Numbered from the stretch's first letter, positions 47,113-59,893 are shown. The stretch is DNA of 64,000 nt from Lutraria lutraria (GCA_964023205.1 OZ026847.1:7128819-7192818), one strand, 5' to 3'. Numbers and translations are program-made. Notes: generated by a model not told the origin, from the sequence alone.

Positions 47113-50053
47113 GTAAGAACTGTAAGATCGTTGTTGTGTTCACTGTACAGAGGGTATCGATAGTCAGATGTCTATATAATTACCGCACTGGGATATCTAA
47201 TGTTGTATACCCTCACCCTTTATCAGTGTATTCTGGAATCACGTAAAATGTCTCTTCACGTCCCATGCCATCCCGTTTTCTTTCGGGGCTGTAACATTAT
47301 CGTTCACTCATGGATTTCAAAACAACTGGGCATGATTGTTTACCTACATATGACAGTGTGTTGGCTTCCACTCTTAGGGGTTGCTATACACTGTACTGAT
47401 GGATTAGTCAGTTAATGTTATTATGTTCACTGTACTGATGAATCAATGGGTTAATGTTATTATGTTCACTGTACTGATGAATCAATGGGTTAATGTTATT
47501 ACGTTCACTGTATGGGGGATCAATGGGTTAATGTTATTACGTTCACTGTACTGATGGATCAATGGGTTAATGTTATTACGTTCACTGTACTGATGGATCA
47601 ATGGGTTAATGTTATTACATTCACTGTATAGGGGTTCAATCATCAATGGGTCAATGTTATTACGTTCAATGTATGTGGGATCAATGGGTTAATGTTAATA
47701 TGTTCACTGTACTGATGTATCAATGGGTTAATGTTATTACGTTCACTGTTTGGGGGATCAATGGGTTAATGTTATTACGTTCACTGTTTGGGGGATCAAT
47801 GGGTTAATGTTAATATGTTCACTGTACTGATGTATCAATGGGTTAATGTTATTACGTTCACTGTTTGGGGGATCAATGGGTTAATGTTAATATGTTCACT
47901 GTACTGATGTATCAATGGGTTAATGTTATTACGTTCACTGTTTGGGGGATCAATGGGTTAATGTTATTACGTTCACTGTATTGGGGATCGATAATTCAGA
48001 GATAATGATTGCTTTACCCTGAAAGTAATCAGATTGCTTTAATTTTACATTAATTTTAGGAAGTGATGTATAGCTATCTAAAGTAAGTGTACATTTATAA
48101 TAAACATATTAAGATATAAATTCTTCTTATAATTTTTATGTTTTAAGGCAAAAACACAAGTTTAATTACTTAATATGGAATTCTGATCGATCTTCTATAA
48201 TGGTGTTAACTGTTATGTGAAAACTTACTGATGTTATACTTACAGGTATACCTAGAGGTGGTGTTATTGCATTTCCCCCTAGCTTCATAGTCAACCAACT
48301 CCTGGACTTAATGTCTCGCCAACGACGCGACGTGATTCCTAAATGTTCAGTTCATTCTGCGGAGGAATTGCTGTTTTGTGAGTCATGTGATTCAGTGTTC
48401 TGCACACAATGCAGCGGGGATGAACATAATGGCAGAGGAGCTAGTGAACATACAGTCATACCATTCTCTATAGCTATCAAACGTATGTCAGAGATTCTAC
48501 TTTATAAAGCACATCTATGTATAAAGAACCTTAATAATGCTTTTGACAATGTTCAAACTGAAGTTCATCAACTTGAAAATTCTGTTGACAGAACAATGGA
48601 AAACATTAATCGATCTTTTCAAGATATTATATCTCTGGTTGATAAAAGACGACAAGAGTGTCTGTCTATGGTTAGAAAGATAAGAGAAGAGAAAAAAACT
48701 ATTTTGAAGGAACAATTAGATCTGATTCAAGCTGAGAAACAAAAGGTGCAGGGTGATTGTGATGGTCTGCAGTATCAAGTTGAAGTTAGAAATATAACCA
48801 AGAAGATTAGCGATCTGAATGAGAAGCTTGACTCCACCAGTACACTATCAGAACCCCGTGAAAACAGTTTTTTAAGATATGAATGCAAGCACAACAGTTC
48901 ATTGAAGGATATAGCTAATGCTTTAAACAATCTTGGTCGTATCAAGGTCAGTACAACATTCCCTGCTTTATGCAGTGCAAAAATTGGGAAGGGAATAACG
49001 CATCTGAAGTCATCAGTTACCATAACCACTGTAGATTACCATGGAAACCCTAGAACAAGTGGATCTGATCCAGTTATTGCTGATTTGCGTAATGACAAAG
49101 GTGATGTTATTGATACAAAAATCAAAGATAAAAATGATGGAACCTATGAGATTCATTATATTCCTCCTAAGTCTGGAAATTATAAAATCTGTGTTGGTAT
49201 ATTTAATCGACCAATACGTGGAAGTCCTTTTTCTATCAGTGTAACTGATCACAACAATCCAGTCATGAGATATGGTATACATGGTAGTAAGGAGCAAGGA
49301 TTTATGCGACCTCTACGAGTTCTCAACAATGATACTGATGGAAATGTGTATGTACTTGATACGGGTAATAGTCGTGTGAAGATCATCAATGAATATGGCG
49401 ATTTTATTCGACACATTGGTCCGGAAGGCTTTGAAAATCAAAGTGGTATGGGTATTGCTTTGACGAACGACAATCAAGTGGCTGTTGTCAACTGGAGAAC
49501 CAGGCAGGTAGCCTTTTTATCGCAAGAAGGAGAATTTATTAGCAAATTTACACATGACTGTTTCGTTGAACCTATTGATATTGCTATAAATTCACGAGGT
49601 GAAGTTATTGTTGCTGATATTGGTGCCAGTAAGATCTTTATTTTTGATCGATCAGGAAAGCTGATGACTACTTTCGGAAATAAAGGTGAAAAAGAAGGCC
49701 AGTTCAAAAATATATCTGCTGTCACTATTGGAAAATGTGATGAAATCCTTGTTGCTGATCACCGAATTCAAGTGTTCACAAAGGATGGAAAATTTTCCCG
49801 CCTTGTACCCAACCAATCAAAGGGAGACTACGGTGGGATTGTTGTGGACTCAGCAGGTTTAATACTAGCCACCAGGATTGAGAAAGGGCGGGGCTTTGTG
49901 CAAATTTTGAATTCAAGTGGAAAACTTATGTTTTGTATAGACAGTTTTGAGGATAAGCTTAAACGTCCTAGTGGATTGTCTGTCACAAAGGACCATCATG
50001 TCTATGTAGCAGATCTTGGAAATAATTGTATCAAAAAATACAGATACAGGTAG
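46887..50053 (+). CDS. TRIM2/3-like RING-B-box-filamin-NHL protein, complete
   Basis: Two coding exons (46887-47112, 48246-50053) joined in phase 1 give 677 residues. A C3HC4 RING (C24, C27, C43, H45, C48, C51, C68, C71) is followed by a B-box2 (C109, H112, C120, C123, C128, C131, H136, H144), a coiled coil (about 150-300), a filamin/ABP280 domain (about 317-410) and NHL repeats (about 414-677). This is the TRIM-NHL architecture of TRIM2/TRIM3, metazoan E3 ubiquitin ligases; the NHL propeller binds protein or RNA partners. The inter-domain stretch IPRGGVIAFPPSFIVNQLLDLM is not the human TRIM2/3 text I remember, so it may be a related invertebrate subfamily. The intron carries a minisatellite. 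The ATG follows an acceptor (TATTTTCAG), so at least one 5' non-coding exon lies upstream. Confidence 0.93.
47400..47995. repeat. 38-39-bp minisatellite in the TRIM intron
   Basis: About 15 copies of ATCAATGGGTTAATGTTATT plus ACGTTCACTGTACTGATGG, with a variant that has TTTGGGGG instead of TACTGATGG. Confidence 0.95.
48246..50053 (+). CDS. TRIM-like gene, B-box to NHL exon
   Basis: The acceptor TACTTACAG at 48245 fits phase 1 of the RING exon and adds 21 residues before the internal Met at 48311. Stop TAG at 50051. At least five NHL blades are visible, each with a (V/I)(Y/V)V(L/A)D or IVVAD-like strand. Minus-strand frames across it are shadows. Confidence 0.95.
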
Positions 50054-50224
50054 TGTATGTTTATGGTAAAAGTTTGTAACAGAACACTTAACCACATAAT
50101 TATTTGCATTGTTTTATTATCATAAAAATGATGCATTTGTAACATTTTGCTGCTTAGTATAAACTTATTTATTTTACATTGAATTTAGAGCAAGTTCTTA
50201 CAACTTATAATAACTACTCTCGAT

Positions 50225-50345
50225 GACTGCTTCCTGGGTTCTGATCAGTACTCGAAGGTTTCAGTCAAATTCTGCCACTGACAGGATTCGAACCCGCAAC
50301 CTCCGGGTTAGGAGTCCGAGGCTCTACCCCTACACCAGGCCTCTT
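50225..50345 (-). mobile_element. tRNA-related SINE fragment (family S2)
   Basis: Reads on the minus strand as a tRNA-like head: GGCCTGGTGTAGGGGTAGAG (A box) and GCGGGTTCGAATCCTGTC (B box). The anticodon stem has mismatches and a non-tRNA tail follows at once, so it is a SINE and not a working tRNA gene. It differs from the S1 family. Confidence 0.7.
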
Positions 50346-50429
50346 CCCTTTTTGCTCCTTACAAATCAATCAATAGTTTTGATAATTCAGCATTTTTCGA
50401 TTTATAATATTGCCTGCTTTTAATGCCCC

Positions 50430-50705
50430 CTTTCAAAGAAAAGGTGCTATATTGTTTTGCACATGTCTGTTGGTTGGAAGGTTCATCCAACTGTAACCAA
50501 ACCTTGTCCAACCAATAACTAGAGATTGATTTGGCCTAAGCTCTCCAGATTTGGTTGAGTGGTTGGCCATCACATGTAGATGGCCCCTATTGATTTTGAG
50601 GTCAGATTGCCAAAGGTCACTGGGGGACATCCGTGTTTCACAAACACTTCTTGTTAAAGTACTGATCAGCCTAGGAGTATATGCCTGAGAATAGCTTAGT
50701 TCCAA
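50430..50705. repeat. Dispersed repeat with G-rich GGGGGACATCCGTG terminus
   Basis: Matches, inverted, the block at about 4710-5050 (CTCGGATGCCCCC..., TTGACCTCAAAATCAATAAG, CAAATCTGAAGAGCTTAGG). The minus frame 50433-50711 is repeat-derived. Confidence 0.6.
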
Positions 50706-51154
50706 ATACATCTGTGTACATTAATTTTATTTTCAGATGAATTCAACATTTCGAACTGGATTTGTAATCTGTTTCTTCTTGTTCTTAATTCGCTTCAACC
50801 AGTGTTGTCCATATAAGCACATTCTTGTTTGTGGAGTGTACGGATCTACAATCTACACTGACCATCTACAATTTAGAACAATGTTGGAAAATTCTGTAGA
50901 TCACCTGTAATTGTTTTAATGGTCATGTAACTATTGGACAGTGTTTTTACAAAGTCATACTATGGAAACGTTCTAGATTTACATGTCATGTGGTTTAGTA
51001 AGGTTACATTGATACAATTACAAAATACTGCTAATAAGTATCAAACTAACAAAACAGAATGTTGATATTAACAGCTTAAAGAAATATGCATCATATTTTG
51101 TGTTGTTACTACATCGCCATGATTACTGTGTCCTATGATTGTCTTGTGTAATAT

Positions 51155-51315
51155 TTCACATATATGAGGGCTGTCCTGGAATTTCGTGAAAATTCACATA
51201 TATATGAGGGCTGTCCTGGAATTTCGTGAAATTTCACATATATATGAGGGCTGTCCTGGAAGTTTGCGAAATTTCACATGTATATGAGGGCTGTCCTGGA
51301 AGTTCACGAAATTTT
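51155..51315. repeat. 40-42-bp minisatellite, four copies
   Basis: Unit CATATATATGAGGGCTGTCC followed by TGGAATTTCGTGAAATTTCA. It may lie in the 3' UTR of the TRIM gene if that extends to the AATAAA near 51822. Confidence 0.9.
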
Positions 51316-51319
51316 GCTA

Positions 51320-52640
51320 TGACTAACTACAATGGATACAAATATAAAAAACACCTGATGGTAAACTGGAGTGTTTAAATCTTTCCATGAAGAAGATTAA
51401 CATTTCTTTTTCACAGCTCTTTTGGACTCCTCCCTTCACAGATGGGGTGTTTTCCAGCTTTTCTTAATGGATTACTGAATTTTGTTCTGGGTGTAACCTT
51501 GTTTCATGATTATTCTGTCTAGAAACCATCTTCCTCACAATCATAATGCAGTAGGAACGTTGTAGAGCATTCAACTTTATGTTGCTTCTTTTCTTCCTTA
51601 AGCTAGTGAGGGACCGAATGTATGCTAACTTAAAGCAGGGTAAATAGTCATGCTATAGAGAAATACCGCCAACTTACGGGACAGCCATTTGTAATTAATG
51701 AATATGGTCAAATAGATGCTTGTTCAGGCATGTTTGTGTCCGTGAAGCAATGGACACAGGAATTTATACTTCCATGTTTATTATGATTGTTGATTTATAT
51801 GTCAGATGGATTTATATAAATAAAGCATGTACAAATCAAAAGGTGTGAAAATAGATAAAAATCACTGATAGTTGACCTAGGTACCTGATAATTTCCCATT
51901 GGAGAGAAATAATTTGTTTATAAATAATTAATGATATAGCAGGTTTCCATTGATCTGGACTAGATAATGCTATAATATTGACAAAAAAGGAGTAAATATC
52001 ATTTATTCATGCTTTTTGCACTATAAGTATGTAAAGAAAAGAGTACTTTTTTCTCATACATTGGGTCTTCACAATAGTATGAATTGATAATAAAACACAA
52101 TTGTTGTTGTTGTTGTGCTCATTTAAATAACCATGTATCTGTATGTTTGAGATGGGTATTTCCTAGATCTGCATAATTTCAAATTTATTACATTTTTAAT
52201 TGCACTAGTCATGTAGATTGGAATGATAGTAAGATATGATAGTATGGTAATGTCTATGTTTTTCTTCTATACTATATTTCTGTATTAGGTTTGTTTTGGA
52301 CACTTTTTACCATAAGATTGTTTGTTCATATAGTTGTACACAGTTTAGAAATCACATCATTATTGTATCAATGTATTTTGACCCTCAGACATTTTGGGAG
52401 ATAAATATATATTATTTAGTCCAATAACACCTTCAGATTGTGGTTAAATGTCATGTTCTTGGTGAAAATCACCAGGTGGTGGTCTTGCCAGGTCTTAATG
52501 GCTGGGTATGACAAGGTTGACTCACAATTCACCTCTTGATGAGGACTAGATGTTTATATTACTCTAAACTATATGTATAGATGTCATGTGATTAAGAAAT
52601 AAAAATGCACTGGATTCTAAACCATGCTATCTTTCTCACA
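51320..52640. other. AT-rich sequence, possibly TRIM 3' UTR and intergenic
   Basis: No gene seen. An AATAAAGC at about 51822 is a candidate poly(A) signal on the plus strand. Confidence 0.35.
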
Positions 52641-52641
52641 G

Positions 52642-52870
52642 ACCCGCCTTTGTGATCGAGTGGTTAAGGTCGCTGACTTCAAATCACTGTAACCTCTCAC
52701 TGATAGAGGGTCGTGGGTTTGAGCCCTGTTACTGACCATGTCTCTTTATGTAAGAAAGTAGGCAGTTGCTGACGGAGGATGGGAGTCTAGTACTGGTTCT
52801 TCCCAGGAACGATGGTCAGGTGAACTGTCTGCCTAATATGACTCTGACTGTTGAAAACGGGCTTAAAACT
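52642..52870 (+). mobile_element. tRNA-derived SINE (family S1)
   Basis: A box GAGTGGTTAAGGTCGCTG, B box GTGGGTTTGAGCCC, then a conserved body through GGTTCTTCCCAGGAACGATG and GACTCTGACTGTTGAAAA. About 230 bp. No obvious long A tail. Confidence 0.85.
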
Positions 52871-52943
52871 TGATATAAACAAGCAAGCATTCTCACAAGA
52901 GTTCTGTACAAACTTCTCACTGCACTCATTTACTTTTGATATC

Positions 52944-53022
52944 TCGAGGGCTCAGCGCAACACTATCGTAACTTGTTCTTATTTCAATATGAGTTACGAC
53001 ACTCTTGCATTGAACCCTCGAT
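52944..53022. mobile_element. 80-bp hairpin element (family D), copy 2
   Basis: Reverse orientation of the copy at 43301 with about six to seven differences. Begins TCGAGGGCTCAGCGCAACAC and ends TGAACCCTCGA. Confidence 0.85.
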
Positions 53023-53316
53023 CTGGTATTGTTTAAAGTGATGTACATGTATATGAGGTTTTACATTGTGTATATTGTTATCTGGCAGATATATTCCGTA
53101 AAGTATGTAAATTTGTGAAGCATCTCACTTGCTGTGTGTATCATTTGACCTAAAGGGTTGATTTTGTATTTATTGAAACACTATGATTCATTATCTGACA
53201 AACTGCCATGATACATTTAATGATTGCCATGTATGATATTCATGTGACTAATATACCAGCATGTAGTCAGGAAATGAATAGATCCAGTCTGGGAGATCTA
53301 GAATATCATACATGTA

Positions 53317-53636
53317 TACCGTATTCCCCCGTTTAAATGCTCCCCCCCCCCCCCCCCCTAATAAACGCCCCCATGATTTTTGACATGTAGTTTAACTAGT
53401 GCAACTGACTACAATATTTATCGTAGTAAAGCGCGCCGGGAATGACTTGATTAATATTGCATTAATGCCGCGATATTTTTCGATGGCAATTGTTGCAAAT
53501 TCATTCATTTGACCTCCGGAAAATCTTTGGATACGGTATTCCAGATTATTTTTTTTTTGTAAAATAGGGTCACAATAAACACCCCCCTTTTGGAAAATGC
53601 ATCGCCCCGGGGGCGTGTATTCGGGGGAATACGGTA
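53317..53636. mobile_element. 320-bp MITE with TACCGTATTCCCCCG ends
   Basis: TACCGTATTCCCCCG and CGGGGGAATACGGTA form the ends. Internally there are a run of about 17 C at 53342, AATAAACGCCCCC and its near repeat AATAAACACCCCCC. The minus frame 53392-53658 is not a gene. Confidence 0.8.
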
Positions 53637-53639
53637 CTA

Positions 53640-55138
53640 TAGTCACATATACAGTCAATCTTTACCAACCACTTGTACTTGTTTAGAACTATCTTTACTC
53701 ACTGCTTGATTTAAACTAAATCCACAACTAGTGATTATCATGTAAAGTCCTTTTTAGTCATAATGTAGTTATCTTCAACTAGTGAACAAGGGAGGCAATG
53801 TGTGTTTACAAATTGACATCTCTTTTCATTTTCACTGTGTACTTGGGTATACTTTATGATAGAAATTAACTATAATGTAATGAGACGTCTTTATATAATC
53901 AACACACAATTTGTTAATAATTTCCGCCTATTTCCACATGTGTATTATATGTTGTATTGCATGATGCGTAGTTGTGCCATTCAAATAATAGAAATACAAA
54001 TGTATGCATTGTCCAAGTGTGTTTGAGTTAACAATTTACTGGGTGTGATGTTAGTATTTCTGCACAAGAATAAATCAGTATTAATGCACTGCTTAAACTG
54101 TATTGCTTGTGACCAATTGATTTATTGTTGAAATCCTATGTTTATTTTTGTATAAGACAATCTTGTTTGCCATAATTGTAACTTAAACATTTGTTTGATC
54201 AATTCTTTTATTGTTTTGAGTGTTCTATGAATATCTTTTTTGTTTTCAGTTTGAAGAGTAGTTCGCTGCTCTAACATAAAGCTATTGAATTCATTCATTT
54301 TTCACTTATCTGATATTTTAAGTAATTCAACATGATTACTGTCTAGCTTTATACATTGTATACATATATTAAATACATCAAGATTGTTATCTGTGAACTG
54401 ATATCACAGGCTTTTATTAGATCAACTCAAATATTGAATCATTGTTGAGCTTATAATGTTAATAAATATGCATTGAAATATCTTATGTGAGAAATTACAT
54501 GGAAAATACGATGTTTGATTTTTTAACACTTACTTAAGTTACTAGTTCAAAATCAAGTTTTTAAAGTTTGCATTAAATAAGATATACCGGTAATTAACTG
54601 AAATCACCATTTCATTTTTACTGTCAGCAGTATACTTACGGTAGAAATAATTAAATAACCATGTTCTTATGTTAAAAAAGTCAATATAGTCTTATTATGT
54701 CAATATTCTTTACCAAAGTCAAAGTTTCGTCTATTTTAAGTAACTCATATGAGCACCAAGTACACATCATGAGCTTTTTGTGACCTCTCTTTGTCCGTTG
54801 TCATGCGTGCATTGTCAACCTTTGTCTCGTGAACATGATAGAGGCCACATTTTACTTAGATCTTCACAAAACTACGTCAGAATGTTTGTATTGATAAAAT
54901 CTTGAACATGTTTTAAACTAGGGGAAAAAACTAGGTCAAATCAAATGAAAACCTTTTGAACACTCCAACTTTGTTGAAATGTTTGTCCAAATTTTGGGTC
55001 ATCTGGAGTCAAAAAAATTAGTTAATTGTGTCCAATCACAGGAAAACCTTGTAAACACTCGAGAGGTCAAAGTTTAAAATAAATCTTCACTAAACCTTGT
55101 GACAAAGTTTGTTTTAATGATATTTGGTTCAGGTTCGA
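53640..55138. other. AT-rich gene-free region
   Basis: Fragments of dispersed repeats only, for example around 54750-55130 (GTGACCTCTCTTTGTCCGTT). No coding feature supported. Confidence 0.4.
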
Positions 55139-55378
55139 ATGTCCTGCCTCCATTGTCAAGTGGTTAAGGTTGCTGACTTCAAATCACTGTAACCTGTCAC
55201 GGATAGAGGGTCATGGGTTCGAGCCCAGCTACCTACCATGTCTCTTTATGTGAGAAAGTAGGCCGTTGCTTACCAAGGATGGGAGTCTAGTACTGGTTCT
55301 TCCCTGGAACGATGGTTAGGTGAACTGTCCACCTCATATGACTCTGACTGTTGAAAAGGGGCGCAAGACTCAAACAAA
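55139..55378 (+). mobile_element. tRNA-derived SINE (family S1)
   Basis: Same structure as the copy at 52642: A box AAGTGGTTAAGGTTGCTG, B box ATGGGTTCGAGCCC and the same body to GACTCTGACTGTTGAAAAGG. The B box here matches the consensus GGTTCGANNCC exactly. Confidence 0.85.
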
Positions 55379-55379
55379 C

Positions 55380-56330
55380 AAATCAAGTTCAAACATGGGT
55401 CATCTAGGAAACTAATTAATCATGTCAGATCACAAGAGAACCTTGATGACTACAGACCTCATACAGACTCAAAGCAATGTTTTCATCAGCAAGCAATGAT
55501 TTTCATGTGAGCGATATAGGGCCATCTCGTTCCATTAGATACAGATCAAGAGTTTATAAGTATTAATGTGTTTATGTTACTTTCTATTATCTAATACCTG
55601 TGATTACTTTCATAAGTTTCAAAATAGATACCATTGGTTTGTCAAATCAGTAATGTTGGATAGATTTACACTTTTTCATTATTTGAATGTGATTATTTGA
55701 ACTGTGTTTAAGGCATGGTATTTTCATTTCTCTAGTAACTGCAATTTAAATGTGCGAACAATACAATTCATATATTTTCAGTAATTTCATGTATGTTTTG
55801 TTTGTAACATCTACTTTTAATAAGATTGTTGCCAATTTTGTATCATTCCATTATCCCATGTTTTTATCATTTTATTATAATTATGAGATTACTGTTTAGT
55901 TATGTGTGTTTTTTTATCTTGAATTCAGTTCAAAAGGCACAACATTAGTGTTGATGAAGTTAGGAACTTTTTGTACCAGAATTGTATCACTGTAAGTTAT
56001 CTATAACACACAGTATTATGGGATACTGTAGAAATTTTAATCTGTTGAATTACTGCTTTTTAACACAGATGTTTAGTGTCTATTAGTGGACATTATGTTT
56101 ATTTTAGTTATACCACCACAAACAAACAAAAACTTAATACCTGAGATTCTCAGATTTTAAACATTCGGTGTCAAAGTGGCATGGAGGTGATATCATTCTG
56201 TCACACCTATGAGAAAGCTCTAGTTAAAATTAAGTATCCTTATAATAGAGTATTTCAGTCTTCAATAATTATTGTTCTGTGTATTATTTTGTATTCTTAA
56301 TTATCAGTGTACTAGCATTCAATAACAGTG
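55380..56330. other. AT-rich gene-free region
   Basis: Nothing supported. Confidence 0.4.
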
Positions 56331-56334
56331 ATTA

Positions 56335-56605
56335 TTGTTATGTTTTAAGAAAAACTTATTACTTGCATTCAATGACAGTAACTGATTTCATGTTATAACA
56401 CTACTTGCATTCAATAACAGTAACTGATTTCATGTTTTAACACTACTTGCATTCAATAACAGTTACTGATTTCATGTTATAAGAATACTTGCATTCAATG
56501 ACAGTAACTGATTTCATGTTATAAGAATACTTGCATTCAATGACAGTAATTGATTTCATGTTATAAAAATACTAACATTCAATGATGGTAACTGATGTTA
56601 TGTTG
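56335..56605. repeat. 42-bp minisatellite, about six copies
   Basis: Unit TTGCATTCAATGACAGTAAC followed by TGATTTCATGTTATAAGAATAC. Confidence 0.95.
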
Positions 56606-57715
56606 TAGGAATTTTAATGCCTAGGCTCATTTAATTTGTGTATGTTGTTCCATTTGAAGATTTGATTTATCAGCCTAGATTGTGTAAATCATATTGTATT
56701 CTGTATCTCTGTATAAATCGTCCCCCTGGTATACTTACATGTGCACACTCCATGCTTACCTTTTAGCCCACCTGAGCAAAGCTCATGGTCAGCCCATCAA
56801 ACGTCTTCTCCTCTGAAATTTGAAGAAACTCCATAGGAATGATCTTTAGGTAGTCATTTACAAAAGTTGCTAAAAGAATGTCCCAGGGCTCACATGTTTT
56901 ATATAGCTTTATGTAGGGAAAAAAATCTTGTCAGGAAGCGCAAGGTTTAGAGTTTAGATATAATATTTATGTCATATAGCAACAAAATTTCTATAATAAT
57001 ATCCCCGAGGTCTTATTTTCTAATATTTATTATTTACTTCAGCTCAAATTTAAATCAAATTCATAAGTGATATTGCCGTAACTTGTTAATTCAGGAGAGC
57101 ATCACAGGGACTCTTGCTTTTCAATACAACTTGACACTTCTCAGATGTTTTATCCAAATACTTTCAATTTGTTATTCAGAACAAGTCAACTAAAATTGAA
57201 ACATGATATCAGTTACTGTATAGATACTGCAGGAGTGAGTAGATATTGTAGGAGTGAGTCTATCCACAGAGATATAATATCAAAGCAAGTAGTGAGATGG
57301 TTTTGTATGGAAAGCAAGTGTTTTATATACTTTGTTATAAATATGTTTTATTATGCAGATTTTTGTGTCCAACATTTCTTATTTCTTAATGGGTAGATTT
57401 GGTTTACATAAATCCTAAAAATATTTGATTATATGTGTTGTTATAATTACATTATTTCTGGTCTGTAAAATCAGTGTGTGATTATTGTAAATGTATGATT
57501 GCTACATTCATTGCAAGTTTCAGATAAGTTGTCTGAGGGTCACAATTTCATGATCTTTTGATTAGATATATATGTAATAGCATTACATACTTCATCTTCA
57601 AAACTGACGATCAGAATGATGGCTGTATATCTTTGGCAAAATAGGGAATCTGAGAGATGAGACTTTGGTCTTTCAGTACAAACCTGAAAATAATGGGCAA
57701 CGTGTGGAAGATACA
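56606..57715. other. Gene-free region with a GCCCACCTGAGC repeat fragment
   Basis: At 56765 TAGCCCACCTGAGCAAAGCT begins a bivalve-type dispersed repeat. The 83-codon frame 57145-57396 has no domain I recognise. Confidence 0.4.
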
Positions 57716-57719
57716 ATGT

Positions 57720-57974
57720 TATAGTGTGATTTTATTAAACTGTCAAAGCTGAATACTTACACGGTAATTGAATGCGATTATTTTTAGTATGATCGTGCCA
57801 CAGTCGATAGTTTTCGTTTATTTTATCGTTGGGGAATGTCTCATTCCACATGTTTATATATTATGTATATCGAAGATTATCATATCACTTACGAAATTAA
57901 TCGAAGCTAAAAATAAATGGAATCATTGACCGTGAAATAATGCGACTTTGACAGGTTAATAAAATCGCACTATA
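57720..57974. mobile_element. 255-bp MITE with TATAGTG ends
   Basis: TATAGTGTGATTTTATTAAA and the inverted TTAATAAAATCGCACTATA; a second shared block is CTGTCAAAG. TA could be the target duplication. Confidence 0.75.
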
Positions 57975-59893
57975 CCAAGCCAGAACATCAAAATCCAGGA
58001 TATACTGGTACTCATGTTCATCTCCTTTGGCCAGAAGGACAAAAACAGTGACAAAATCTTTTACAAAGAAGTGCCAATCTGTTTGCCAAACTTGAGTCAG
58101 ACGAATAAGCATACTCGATAGGGCCTAAACACAACAAATAAAAAGTATATTGGAGTGTCCCATTTCTTTTTGAAACCACTAGACCCACTTCTAGGTTTGA
58201 ATACTTGAAAATTACTTGAAATAACTGAAAACCAGTCATTAAGGTAGAAAAGTGGAAGATCCAGAGCATGTTAGACCCCAGTCTACTAGCTCTTATACAT
58301 CACAAAAAGGTGAGTAAATTGAGAAGAAAGAACATCCAGCTGATTTAAAGCTTCAATTAGGCTGGGAGAATGAATACATTTAGAGCTTTAATTCAGTAGA
58401 TTTAAAGCTTTTAATTATTAGGCTTGGAGAATCATATTTAGAGCTTTGATTAGGCTTGGAGATTTTTTCTTCTAGCATGTATCTTTAACAATGTGTAGAA
58501 AGCAAGGTGCTCAATTACATGCAGGTGCAAACAGTATCCAACATGACACTCCTCGAGATAATCATGGTAATTTACACTGTAAAATAAGTCAAGGGATAAT
58601 GCTTTGTGCTCAAGACAATGATGCTCTTAATTAAACATGGAAATTTACATATAACTAAGAAGAAAATATGATGGGACTATAAGATCATAGAAAATTATAT
58701 GTCTTATTCAAGATTTATTTATATTTCTTATATAAAATTGTACATTATTTTTATATGTAAAAGTTTAATCTCATCAAGGACATGTATCAATACATGAATT
58801 CGCAACTTCTGTATTAACAGTTAAAAGTAATCAAATCCCACGGTAATAACACTTGAATCAACGGGATTTCATGCTCTTGTTTACCACAGCTAAAATATCT
58901 GTGGTATTCGGAATGTTTAATCTCGATGACGAAAGGATAATAATAGATGTCCGCCATCTTGGAATTTAAAATGTTTGACTGATGCCTTTTTCAATGCTTA
59001 TACTTAGACTTTGTGGAATATTTATGTATCTCAATATCTTTAAGGAATTTGTTGCATCCTTTACCAATTTCCTGTGCCTAATTGCCAGAGTTTCTTTAGC
59101 ATAATCATTTTCTTAAACACCCGATTACAGCTGACATTGCCGAGTATATAGCAATGCATTATGGGATCATCTAACGATATCGTTTGAGCTATTTTTAGCA
59201 GTTGCGAATCCATGTATGTATATAAGTCCTTGATCTCATATAACAAATTTATACAACATCAAATTTGTAATGTAACAATATATTTTACACAAACAATGTA
59301 ACAAATCCTACATAACATTACATGTACCGGTATGTTGCTTACATATAGCAGAGACATAAATAGCAGAGATAGGCAACTTAAAATATCATGTGTGACAGAA
59401 TTTCGTAAATTCTGTAGCAGGTAAAACTCAAAAATCAAATAACATACATTATAATTCTATAAATTATACATTTTCTGAAAGTTTGAACATTTGACCTCTG
59501 CTGGATTTAATATTTTGTTGTATTTTCTCAGTTAACTTTTAGCTATACCCACTAGAATGTAATCGGCTGGAAAAAAATTGGTACCACTAGATTTTTTTTT
59601 TTTAAATGGCTTAAGTAGGCAGTATTAAACATGGGTGTAATAAAACTAGCAGGTAATATATTAAACTGAAGTTGCTTATCTCTGTCTCTGTATATAGCAA
59701 CCTGTTTAGTAACCTCACATAAATGTGATTCATGTGTTTATAATCAACTGAATGTTCAGTTTGAACTCAATGAATAAATATTTATGGTGTCTTTAATTTA
59801 ATTTCCAGCAAGCTGGAACTTGGCTAATAATAATTCACAGATTAAATAATTCCCTCATACATTGTATGGTGAGGTATACAATATTTTCTATAA
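57975..59893. other. Gene-free region downstream of the sigma-1 receptor gene
   Basis: Contains short direct repeats of TTTAGAGCTTTAATTAGGCTTGG (in part) at 58345-58465. A CCGCCATCTTGG motif (YY1-type) at about 58951 could mark a promoter; its minus-strand ATGGCGGAC frame is only 46 codons. No gene is called. It should include the 3' UTR of the sigma-1 receptor gene. Confidence 0.4.

Noticed and set aside
50225..50345. tRNA gene on the minus strand
   Set aside because: A and B boxes are present but the anticodon stem is mismatched and there is no normal acceptor stem or terminator; it is a SINE head.
52642..52730. tRNA genes at 52642 and 55139
   Set aside because: tRNA-like heads continue into a shared 150-bp body; they are SINE copies.
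58801..58957. 46-codon minus frame starting ATGGCGGAC behind a YY1-type motif
   Set aside because: Short, no donor with matching exon, no homology; the motif alone does not make a gene.
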